This document shows, piece by piece, positions 44,825-52,625 of a stretch of DNA of 64,000 bases. Each line of letters starts with the position of its first letter. The stretch's first letter is position 1. The stretch spans positions 62,001 through 126,000 of the forward strand of contig JAUHQD010000011.1 of NCBI GenBank assembly GCA_030418115.1, written 5' to 3'. This DNA comes from Alteromonadaceae bacterium BrNp21-10. Its GTDB lineage: Bacteria; Pseudomonadota; Gammaproteobacteria; Enterobacterales; Alteromonadaceae. A program made the position numbers and the translations under genes. The notes under the pieces were generated by a model, which saw nothing but the letters and a program-made list of their open reading frames with translations, had not been told where the DNA came from and did no database searches.

Positions 44825-45682
44825 TCAATAAGAAAACTTATGTTGAGTATAGATTTGCATGGCGCGCAACCACATTGGACCAATCTTGCCATCGGCAACC
44901 GGTTGACCATCGAGCTCAATGACTGGTGCGATATCTTTGCTGGAGCTGGTTAGCCAAACTTCATCGGCATCGCGCACTTGATCCATGCTGATAGCACATT
45001 CTTGCACTTCAATACTGCCATCTTTACGCAAAATATCTAACAGCATATAGCGGGTAATGCCCGGCAACAGATGGTTATCTAATGGTGGGGTTTTAATGAC
45101 GCCATTTTTTACAATAAACACATTACAACTGCTGGCTTCGGTAAGCTGCTGTTGCTGATTAAATAAAATGGTTTCATTTACACCTTTGGCAAAACCTTGT
45201 TGATAATGCAGCACATTACCTAACAACGACGTCGTTTTAATATTGCAATGCTGCCAGCGCATATCTTCGCTACTGACCACGCGCAAGCCCTTGGCTTTTG
45301 CCAAATCAGCACTTGGCGCTGGCGGTAATTCATAGGTAAACAAAAATACAGTTGGTGTAACATTATCGGGGAAAGCATGCAGGCGTTTAGTATCAGCACC
45401 GCGACTAATATGGATATACACCCCAAGATCGCCACTGCCATTTTGTTCAATTAGAGAGGTAACGACTTCTCGCCATTGCTGCTCGGTCCAATCATGTTTT
45501 AACTGAATAGTCTGCATGCCGCTTTGAAAACGTTGAATGTGGGCGCTAAAACCTACCAGCTTGCCCCCATAAGAAGGAATAACTTCATACAAACCATCGC
45601 CAAATAAAAAGCCCCGATCTAACGGCGAAATTCGCGCCTCTGTAAGCGGTAAATATTCACCATTTAAATATGCAATGCTCAT
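44825..45682 (-). CDS. dat: D-amino acid transaminase (class IV)
   Basis: A 285-residue fold-type IV aminotransferase: LNGEYLPLTEARISPLDRGFLFGDGLYEVIP at the N-terminus, CNIKTTSLLGN with the PLP lysine (K149), and EASSCNVFIVKNGVIKTPP. Spacing matches D-alanine transaminases, which exchange D-Ala for D-Glu and other D-amino acids, rather than IlvE or PabC. It is the first of a two-gene unit with alr, which supports the D-amino acid role. Confidence 0.87.
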   Translation of the reverse strand: MSIAYLNGEYLPLTEARISPLDRGFLFGDGLYEVIPSYGGKLVGFSAHIQRFQSGMQTIQLKHDWTEQQWREVVTSLIEQNGSGDLGVYIHISRGADTKRLHAFPDNVTPTVFLFTYELPPAPSADLAKAKGLRVVSSEDMRWQHCNIKTTSLLGNVLHYQQGFAKGVNETILFNQQQQLTEASSCNVFIVKNGVIKTPPLDNHLLPGITRYMLLDILRKDGSIEVQECAISMDQVRDADEVWLTSSSKDIAPVIELDGQPVADGKIGPMWLRAMQIYTQHKFSY

Positions 45683-45831
45683 AAGATGGACAGCTTCCTA
45701 GGGTTAATAATAAGTGTTAACAATTGGGATTTTAATAATAGGCTGAATGGTAATGTAATCCGCCCCTCACTGACAATGGACCAGCGAGATAATTCTCTAC
45801 TTTTGCCATTTTAATTAATGACCTGCAGTCA

Positions 45832-46809
45832 CTAACCCACGCTATATAATGCCGTGGTTTGTAATTTTTGCTGTGCTTGTAGTAACAGCCCTCGAGCAGT
45901 ATTAGCACCGATGGGTTGAAAACGCACCAACGTACCGGCGGCACATTGGGCTAATTCAGCCAAATCCAGCGACAATACCGCGCCCATTTTAGGGTAGCCG
46001 CCAATGGTTTGGTGATCATTCATCATCACTATGGGTTGGCCATCTGCAGGTATTTGTAAAGCGCCTAAAGCAATCCCCTCAGACAATAATGATTGAGATG
46101 AGAGGCTCGCTGAGTGCTTAGCGAATGTATCGTCAGTAGCAATGAGTCGATAACCCATGCGATCACACTGCTGTGAGACCTTAAATTCATTAGCAAAAAA
46201 CGCCCGTTTATAAGCTCTACTAAACAATTTATGCTGACTGCCAATTACCACGCGCAAACACACAGTTTGTTTGAATTTAGACCTATAGGCGTAGGGCAAC
46301 ATCAGTTTAGGCACCTGATTATCGCCACAAGCAATTTTTTGTTTGGCCACAAGCGCTTTACCGTTAATGCCCCCCAAACCTTCGCGCACTACCGTAGCAA
46401 CACTGCCAAATTGAGGAGTGACGAACAATCCACCGGCAATAGCAATATAACAACGCAGTCCCTGCTGTGTATGACTACATTTCACCACCTGCCCTGCTTT
46501 TATCGATAACGTTGTCCACATCGGCGCAGGCTCATCATCAATAGTCACCGCTACATTGGCACCGGTAATCGCGATACAGCTGGCTTGCTCACACACGAAG
46601 CTAAGGCCACCTAAGGTAGATTCAATTAAAGGACTGTTATCGTCGTTACCGCATAAGCGATTCGCCCACATAAAGGATAAACGGTCTAACGGGCCGCCTT
46701 CAGTAATGCCTAGTGATGAATAACCGAAACGACCGCCATCCTGCACAAGGCTCAACATGCCGGCATGCACAATGGTTAATTTGTTAGTGCTGTTGTTTCC
46801 TGCATCCAT
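45832..46809 (-). CDS. pxpC: 5-oxoprolinase subunit C (biotin-dependent carboxyltransferase domain)
   Basis: A 325-residue KipA/PxpC family protein: HAGMLSLVQDGGRFGYSSLG, GPLDRLSFMWANRL and DHQTIGGYPKMGAVLSLDLAELAQ. With PxpA and PxpB it hydrolyses 5-oxoproline to glutamate with ATP. Its first base coincides with the last base of pxpB, and the order A-B-C is the standard operon. It removes the 5-oxoproline that forms spontaneously from glutamine and N-terminal glutamate. Confidence 0.94.
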   Translation of the reverse strand: MDAGNNSTNKLTIVHAGMLSLVQDGGRFGYSSLGITEGGPLDRLSFMWANRLCGNDDNSPLIESTLGGLSFVCEQASCIAITGANVAVTIDDEPAPMWTTLSIKAGQVVKCSHTQQGLRCYIAIAGGLFVTPQFGSVATVVREGLGGINGKALVAKQKIACGDNQVPKLMLPYAYRSKFKQTVCLRVVIGSQHKLFSRAYKRAFFANEFKVSQQCDRMGYRLIATDDTFAKHSASLSSQSLLSEGIALGALQIPADGQPIVMMNDHQTIGGYPKMGAVLSLDLAELAQCAAGTLVRFQPIGANTARGLLLQAQQKLQTTALYSVG

Positions 46810-47522
46810 CAGAATGTCCCATCCCCGACTCCATTCAATATCCCGCCTAAGGCGATATATTCCTCATAATCAACGGCACGAAAACCTACTTTATCACCAA
46901 CGGCAAAGGGCATCGCTGGTTCACTGTTTACATCAAACAGTAATTGCGGACAGCGGCCAATAATATGCCAGCCACCGGGGGATTCAGCGGGGTATACAGC
47001 AGTTTGTTGATCGGCAATTGCCACTGCACCTTTAGGTACTTTAACCCTAGGAGTGGCCATACGCGGAATCGCAATACGCTCATCCACAGTGCCTAAATAG
47101 GCGAACCCTGGCGCAAAGCCAATGGCGTAAACTACATATGTTTGCTGCTGGTGTAATTCAATTACTTGCTGTTGGGTCAATTTGGCGTGCTCGGCAATAA
47201 TGGCCAGATCGAGTGCCACCTCTTCACCGTAATACACTGGCAGCTCAATTTCATTGGCTGCAGTTTCTGGTAGCTGAGGATATTGCCCTGGCTGTGGCAG
47301 CAATAATTGCTGAATACGTTTGCGTAATTGTTGGTGGCTAATTTTATATACATCAAAGCAAATTAATAACGACGCATAGGATGCCGTAGTATCAATAATA
47401 ACCTCAGCTAATTGTTGTTTAACTTGGGTTTGTAAGGCACACACTTGCGCTAACACATCGGCGGATTGGCGTTGCTCAAAATGCACCATCAGGGTACTTT
47501 CACCTGCAACACTTATACGCAT
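46809..47522 (-). CDS. pxpB: 5-oxoprolinase subunit B
   Basis: A 237-residue KipI/PxpB family protein: MRISVAGESTLMVHF at the start, YVVYAIGFAPGFAYLGTVDERIAIPR and SPGGWHIIGRCPQLLFD. The frame is open upstream, but those codons lie in pxpA; the ATG at 47522, overlapping the pxpA end by 10 bp, gives the normal family N-terminus. It works in the PxpABC ATP-dependent oxoprolinase. Confidence 0.94.
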   Translation of the reverse strand: MRISVAGESTLMVHFEQRQSADVLAQVCALQTQVKQQLAEVIIDTTASYASLLICFDVYKISHQQLRKRIQQLLLPQPGQYPQLPETAANEIELPVYYGEEVALDLAIIAEHAKLTQQQVIELHQQQTYVVYAIGFAPGFAYLGTVDERIAIPRMATPRVKVPKGAVAIADQQTAVYPAESPGGWHIIGRCPQLLFDVNSEPAMPFAVGDKVGFRAVDYEEYIALGGILNGVGDGTF

Positions 47523-48232
47523 GTATTCACCAACTGACGAATATCCGCCATCACCAGCACGGCTTCTGCATTGTCGCCATGTACACATAGAGAATCAGCA
47601 CGAATGGCCAAGTTGTTACCACTTTGGGTAGTTACCCTGCCCTGCTCACATAACTGCTTAACTTGTGCCAAAGTAGCGGCTTGATCATGTACCGCTGCGG
47701 TCTCGGTGCGCGGGACTAATAAACCATTGTCTTGATAACAACGGTCGGCAAAGGCTTCAAAATACAATGCTAAACCAAACTCTTCGGCTTCACGCTGAAT
47801 TAGCTCGGTCTGGTTATTGGCCAACACCATTAATTTCAGGCGTTTATCATAACCATTAACGGCAGCCATCACTGCTTTACGTACCAGTGCATTGGCCATC
47901 ATATCGTTATACAACGCGCCATGGGGTTTAACGTAATCGATGCTAAGCTCAAGGCTTTGAGTCAGACCTTGTAAGGTATTAATTTGAGAATGAATAAGTT
48001 GGATGATTTCATCTTCGCTAAGCGCCATAGAACGGCGGCCAAAATGTTGTCTATCCGCATAAGATGGATGAGCACCGATAGCCACGTTATGTTGTTTCGC
48101 CGCCACTAAAGTGGCATGCATAATTTGCACATCACCTGCATGTAACCCGCAAGCAATGTTAGCCTGATCAATATAGGCCATGACTTGTGCGTCGGTACTC
48201 GCGCCTTCGGCTAAATCACAATTAAGTTTCAT
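47513..48232 (-). CDS. pxpA: 5-oxoprolinase subunit A (LamB/YcsF family)
   Basis: A 239-residue LamB/YcsF protein: MKLNCDLAEG, IACGLHAGD, VAIGAHPSYADRQHFGRR, YVKPHGALYNDM, FEAFADRCYQDNGLLVPR and the C-terminal SLCVHGDN. These are the catalytic-fold motifs of PxpA. The ATG at 48232 lies 21 bp after the stop of the cysteine synthase-like gene and is chosen over an upstream frame that overlaps that gene. First gene of pxpABC. Confidence 0.95.
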   Translation of the reverse strand: MKLNCDLAEGASTDAQVMAYIDQANIACGLHAGDVQIMHATLVAAKQHNVAIGAHPSYADRQHFGRRSMALSEDEIIQLIHSQINTLQGLTQSLELSIDYVKPHGALYNDMMANALVRKAVMAAVNGYDKRLKLMVLANNQTELIQREAEEFGLALYFEAFADRCYQDNGLLVPRTETAAVHDQAATLAQVKQLCEQGRVTTQSGNNLAIRADSLCVHGDNAEAVLVMADIRQLVNTCV

Positions 48233-48252
48233 TGCGCTATGACCATTTCCAC

Positions 48253-49305
48253 TCAAACTCCGCGCCAATCCACTTTGACGGCTTTTTGCAAATGCTGCTG
48301 GTAAAAATCAACTAACGATTGAATATCGGCGAACGACGGTTCTAGTTGTTTTGTGGCTAAAAATTCAGGGTTATACAATTTAGACGCTGAACGCTCACCC
48401 AAATCACAGGCAAAGGTCACAATGCGTTTTCCTGGGCCTTGGTGCAATGCAGCAAACAACGCACCTGCTACATTCAATGCGCTGCTACTGCCTAATAACA
48501 AGCCATCATGCTGCTGCACATGTTTGGCAACCGTTAGAATATCCGCATCGCTAAGATTGAGTGCATAATCCACCTCTGCCTGACGAAAATTTTCCACCAG
48601 CCGCATAATACCAATGCCTTCGGTAATAGAACTACCCTGATTTTTGTATTCGCCGTTTTGCAAAAACTGAAAAATACCAGAGCCGTCTGGATCCACTGCC
48701 CATACTTGCAACTGACTATGCTGTTCCTTCAAATAACGTGATGTACCACCAATAGTGCCGCCAGTACCGGCTACCGACACCAAAATATCCATATTGCCTT
48801 GCATCTGTTGCCAAATTTCTGGGCCAGTATGTAAATAATGGGCGCGGAAATTACTTAAATTTTCAAACTGATTAGCCCACCAATAGTTGGAGTCTTGTTC
48901 GGCAATACGCCGAGCTCGATGATAGAAATGTTCAGGATTTGCAAAAGGACAAGGATCAACGGTTTTTAGCTCGGCACCAAACAGGCTGATCATCCGTTGT
49001 TTTTCCGGCGACTGATCATTGGGCATAACCGCTAGTGCTTTTAAACCAAAGGCTTTGGCCACCACTGCCAAACCGATACCGGTATTACCGGCAGTACCTT
49101 CGACTATTGTCATACCCGGTTTGAGTTCGCCTTTTTCCATGGCGTCTTCAACCATTTGCAAGGCCGTACGGTCTTTAATGGAGCCACCAGGATTTTGAAA
49201 TTCACACTTAATGAATATCTCGCAGCCGGTTAATACCGACAGCGATGGGATTTTTACAAGATCGGTATTGCCGATTAATTGGCTAACATCATTGGCACAT
49301 TTCAT
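48253..49305 (-). CDS. Cysteine synthase family PLP enzyme
   Basis: A 350-residue fold-type II PLP enzyme of the O-acetylserine sulfhydrylase/cystathionine beta-synthase group: LIGNTDLVKIPSL, FQNPGGSIKDRTA (PLP lysine K44), VEGTAGNTGIGLA, and SVAGTGGTIGGTSRYLKE. It is somewhat longer than CysK (about 320) and has a C-terminal extension. It could make cysteine or belong to a related beta-replacing subfamily. The start at 49305 gives the usual N-terminus; an ATG at 49359 would add 18 residues of atypical sequence. It heads the pxpABC genes, perhaps linked through amino-acid recycling. Confidence 0.85.
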   Translation of the reverse strand: MKCANDVSQLIGNTDLVKIPSLSVLTGCEIFIKCEFQNPGGSIKDRTALQMVEDAMEKGELKPGMTIVEGTAGNTGIGLAVVAKAFGLKALAVMPNDQSPEKQRMISLFGAELKTVDPCPFANPEHFYHRARRIAEQDSNYWWANQFENLSNFRAHYLHTGPEIWQQMQGNMDILVSVAGTGGTIGGTSRYLKEQHSQLQVWAVDPDGSGIFQFLQNGEYKNQGSSITEGIGIMRLVENFRQAEVDYALNLSDADILTVAKHVQQHDGLLLGSSSALNVAGALFAALHQGPGKRIVTFACDLGERSASKLYNPEFLATKQLEPSFADIQSLVDFYQQHLQKAVKVDWRGV

Positions 49306-49465
49306 TAAGTAGGTTCCATCATCTGGGATTATCTCTGCATTACAGCATTTAATAGGCATTAACTTAAGTCATTTTCAAAGCGAAACCTATTTTCTTATGT
49401 CTTTAGTTGTTCCTGCCGATGTAATCTGTTCAACTAGTTAAATAACAAAATCAAGAACATAGCCT

Positions 49466-50029
49466 ATGCCAACACATCTTATTGCGATAGCCGCCGAACT
49501 TATCTTACTGGTCACCGCCTTTTCCGTGGCCCTTGAATTGTTGGGTCAAAAACATTGGCCAGCCAAACTAGCGGCACTGTGCATTAGTCTAGTGGGCATT
49601 GCCGCCTCACTTGGGGCTTTGCGCTACGCCGAACTGGATGTAGTGCAATACCATGAGCTTGCTAGCGGTATTGCTGGCCATGTGGGCATGGTTGGCTTTG
49701 TGGTGTTATTGGCATTAAAAATAAATCGCCAACAATGTTCAAACTTGTGGTTCTACGGTTTTGGGGCTGTTTCTTTAGTGGGTTATGCATTTGCGTTGGG
49801 TTATTTAAAAGACGTTGCGCTTATTGTCAGCATGTTGCTTTTAGCAGTGTCTATTAGAAAGCAGCAATTGCCAGGCTATCATTTTTTTACTGCGCTAATT
49901 GCGTTGTTTGTTGGCGGGGGTTTGGCGCTGAACGGCTTTACTTCAGGCAGCCTTAACGAAGCGCTGTTTCATTTGTGTATCGCCGCAACAATACATCAGT
50001 ACCATCGGCAATTTTGTTATAGAATATAG
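49466..50029 (+). CDS. Unrecognised integral membrane protein
   Basis: A 187-residue protein with about six hydrophobic helices (LIAIAAELILLVTAFSVAL, LAALCISLVGIAASLGAL, HVGMVGFVVLLALKI, FGAVSLVGYAFALGYL, ALIVSMLLLAV, FTALIALFVGGGLALNGF) and a short cytoplasmic-type tail rich in His/Gln. I do not recognise a family. It is divergent from the cysteine synthase-like gene and 35 bp upstream of the CvfB-like gene, so the two may share a transcript. Confidence 0.75.
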   Translation: MPTHLIAIAAELILLVTAFSVALELLGQKHWPAKLAALCISLVGIAASLGALRYAELDVVQYHELASGIAGHVGMVGFVVLLALKINRQQCSNLWFYGFGAVSLVGYAFALGYLKDVALIVSMLLLAVSIRKQQLPGYHFFTALIALFVGGGLALNGFTSGSLNEALFHLCIAATIHQYHRQFCYRI

Positions 50030-50064
50030 GTTGTTCTGATTATCTAGCTATTCGAGAGTTTCCT

Positions 50065-50898
50065 ATGTTGCAAGTGGGTAAAATCAACCACCTTCAAGTT
50101 AGTCGTATCATGCCTTACGGCGTATTCCTCACCGATGAGGAAAACAATCAAGTTTTACTACCTAACAGCCATACGCCTGATGGCGTTGCCGAAGACCAAT
50201 GGCTAGACGTTTTTGTCTATCATGATGCTGAAGGCAATCTGATGGCCAGCAGTGACAAACCTAAAGTGCAACTCAATCAATGTGCTTTCCTAAACGTTGT
50301 AGCCGTAAGACCCATTGGCGCCTTCTTAGATTGGGGTATAGAAAAAGACCTGTTTGTGGCTAAAAACCAGCAAGAAGTCACCATGCAGGAAGGCCAAAAA
50401 TATGTGGTTTATGTTTATCTAGATAGACAAACTGGGCGCATCGCTGCCTCAAGCAAACTATATGAATATTTAGAAGAAGAGTCCTTTGATTTTAAAGTCG
50501 ACCAACAAGTAGACTTACTCATCAGTAATCGTACAGATATGGGTTATAAAGCGGTAATCAATGGCACGCACCTTGGTTTGATATTTAAAGATGAAGTGTT
50601 TAAACCCATTAAAATTGGTCAACAAATAAAGGGCTACATTCGTAATGTCCGCGAAGATGGCCTTATTGATCTTAGCTTGCAACTGCATAACGCTGAAGGG
50701 CGTAATGATTTAGGCTCTCAGATTATTGCCCATTTACAACAAAATGACGGTGTATCGGTATTAACCGATAAGAGTAATCCCAACGATATCTATAAAGTAT
50801 TTAACGTCAGCAAAGGCGCCTATAAAAAGGCTTTAGGCCTACTTTATAAACAAAAGCGTATTATGATTACTAAGGATAAGGTTCAACTGCTTAACTAA
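50065..50898 (+). CDS. CvfB-like S1-domain RNA-binding protein
   Basis: A 277-residue protein of the CvfB/YitL family. There are three S1-like modules: residues 1-60 (VGKINHLQVSRIMPYGVFLT), 65-130 (FLNVVAVRPIGAFLDWGIEKDLFV) and 145-215 (VDLLISNRTDMGYKAVINGT). A C-terminal winged helix follows (NPNDIYKVFNVSKGAYKKAL). Such proteins bind RNA and affect virulence or translation in Gram-positive bacteria; the role here is not known. GAGAG precedes the ATG. Confidence 0.9.
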   Translation: MLQVGKINHLQVSRIMPYGVFLTDEENNQVLLPNSHTPDGVAEDQWLDVFVYHDAEGNLMASSDKPKVQLNQCAFLNVVAVRPIGAFLDWGIEKDLFVAKNQQEVTMQEGQKYVVYVYLDRQTGRIAASSKLYEYLEEESFDFKVDQQVDLLISNRTDMGYKAVINGTHLGLIFKDEVFKPIKIGQQIKGYIRNVREDGLIDLSLQLHNAEGRNDLGSQIIAHLQQNDGVSVLTDKSNPNDIYKVFNVSKGAYKKALGLLYKQKRIMITKDKVQLLN

Positions 50899-50932
50899 AT
50901 TTAACAGTATTCAGATTTAATAAGGAATCACC

Positions 50933-51109
50933 TTGCCGATTCTACTGTGGTTTGCTTTTAGCTTATTCAGCGTCGTATTTTGTTACGGCGTGGCTAAATA
51001 CAAAGGCGCTAATGCTCGTTTTTGGATCGGTATGGCAATGTTCTTCGGGCCTTTAGCGATGCCGTTTGTCTTTTTAGCTCGAAAGCAAAAACCTAGTACG
51101 CGGTTATAA
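50933..51109 (+). CDS. Small membrane protein, 58 aa
   Basis: A TTG-initiated frame behind AAGGA (7 bases). It encodes one hydrophobic segment MPILLWFAFSLFSVVFCYGV, then AKYKGANARFWIGMAMFFGP and a second helix with a basic tail. The pattern 'KGANARFW...FGPLAMPFVF' recurs in small inner-membrane proteins of related gammaproteobacteria. It follows the CvfB-like gene by 34 bp, probably in the same transcript. Function unknown. Confidence 0.7.
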   Translation: MPILLWFAFSLFSVVFCYGVAKYKGANARFWIGMAMFFGPLAMPFVFLARKQKPSTRL

Positions 51110-51120
51110 GTAACCTGAAC

Positions 51121-52119
51121 TTAGGATAAGTAGCCTGCGCGCAACTGTTGCTTTTCTTGTGCCGTTAAAAAAGCCGCTTCAACACCGTTGCTTTGCACCT
51201 GATCTAACTGCTGCTGCGATAAACCGATCACCTCTTTCGCCACCTGATATTCGTTGGCTAAATCAATGTTAGATACAGCTGGATCATCGGTATTCAGGGT
51301 GACCATTATATTGTGCTGCAAAAAGGTTTTCATGGGATGGTCAGCAATATTTTGCACTGTCGCGGTTTGATAATTAGACGTAGGGCATGATTCAACGGCA
51401 ATTTTATGCTCTGCCATATATTCCATTAACTTCACATCGTGACGTGCAGCCACACCATGACCAATGCGGGTGGCCCCTAGTAAATTAATTGCATTCCAGA
51501 TACTTTGTGGGCCGTCGGCTTCACCGGCATGCACACTAATATTCCAGCCGGCATCTCGCGCTTGTTTAAAATGACTGAGAAATAACGGTGCAGGATAACC
51601 TAATTCATCACCGGCTAAATCTAATGCGGTTATCTGTTGTTTGCAGTTAAGCAACGCATCCAATTCACGTTGGCAAGTCTTAGCACCAAAGGTACGGCTC
51701 AAAATGCCGATTAAATTACATTTAACCCCAAAATCTTTAGCACCAGCTTGAGTACCAGCAGCGACTGCTTCAACTACGGCGGTTAGATTTAGGTCAAAGG
51801 TCATACCCATATAATGAGGCGAAAAACGTAGTTCGACATAATCCAATTGGGAGTTTTTGGCGTCCTGCATATTCTCATAGGCGATGCGATAACAAGCGTC
51901 CACATCGGCCAGCACCGACACCCCATAATCCAGTTTTTGTAAGAAGGCGAGTAAATCACTAGTTTGATCCTGAATCTGCGTCAGTGGGATCAATGCTTCT
52001 AAGGAGTCCGCCGGTAGCGCAATGTTATGTTGCTGAGCTAAATCCCATATGGTGCTGGGGTGAATATTGCCATCTAAGTGGCGATGTAAATCGACTAACG
52101 GTAAGCGCGGATTATGCAT
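51121..52119 (-). CDS. add: Adenosine deaminase
   Basis: A 332-residue enzyme converting adenosine to inosine in purine salvage. VDLHRHLDGN carries the first two zinc histidines, SVHAGEADGPQSIW the third His and catalytic Glu, RIGHGVAA the His that polarises water, and VTLNTDDPAV the last zinc Asp. ATG 52119, with GGGA 6 bases upstream, is preferred to an ATG four codons earlier. It is convergent with the small membrane protein gene. Confidence 0.93.
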   Translation of the reverse strand: MHNPRLPLVDLHRHLDGNIHPSTIWDLAQQHNIALPADSLEALIPLTQIQDQTSDLLAFLQKLDYGVSVLADVDACYRIAYENMQDAKNSQLDYVELRFSPHYMGMTFDLNLTAVVEAVAAGTQAGAKDFGVKCNLIGILSRTFGAKTCQRELDALLNCKQQITALDLAGDELGYPAPLFLSHFKQARDAGWNISVHAGEADGPQSIWNAINLLGATRIGHGVAARHDVKLMEYMAEHKIAVESCPTSNYQTATVQNIADHPMKTFLQHNIMVTLNTDDPAVSNIDLANEYQVAKEVIGLSQQQLDQVQSNGVEAAFLTAQEKQQLRAGYLS

Positions 52120-52184
52120 TACTGATCCCATCCATAGTATTGATTTATTGTATTGGCTAAAGCCTGTTAAGGGCAGCGTGCTAA

Positions 52185-52625
52185 CTAGCCTTTGTTTTGG
52201 GCTATCTTCGCCAAACAGGCTGGTAACACAATACTGTTATAACGATTGGCATATTCTCGCACTTTATTCCAAGAAATGGGTTGTCTGGATTCAAGAATAT
52301 CTGACGACTGGGGTAAATATTTTAGTCCACAATATTGCTCTACTTGATGACTATCTTGATTCGCAAAACCAATAATGCCAACACCACGGCGGGATTCAGT
52401 CCATAGGGCCACATCTTTATTATTGATGGCCAATTGGGCATCGGCGGCAGCCTGATTATAATTAGGTTCAAAGTGGGGAAATTTATGCTTTAACGGTTCT
52501 GGTTCAACAACAACTATTGGCTCTGGCGTTGCAGCGACCTTTGACCCATCGCCATTGCTGGCACAGCCTGACAATCCAATCAGCAATAACCCCATCACAA
52601 CAGGGGTAACATCATTCAATTTCAT
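52185..52625 (-). CDS. Lipoprotein of unknown function
   Basis: A 146-residue lipoprotein (LLLIGLSGCASN) with a Pro/Glu-rich linker (TPEPIVVVEPEPLK) and a C-terminal region having two cysteines (EQYCGLKYL, LPACLAKI). No family recognised. Its start overlaps the end of the metalloprotease gene by 14 bases, so the two may be co-translated. Confidence 0.75.
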   Translation of the reverse strand: MKLNDVTPVVMGLLLIGLSGCASNGDGSKVAATPEPIVVVEPEPLKHKFPHFEPNYNQAAADAQLAINNKDVALWTESRRGVGIIGFANQDSHQVEQYCGLKYLPQSSDILESRQPISWNKVREYANRYNSIVLPACLAKIAQNKG

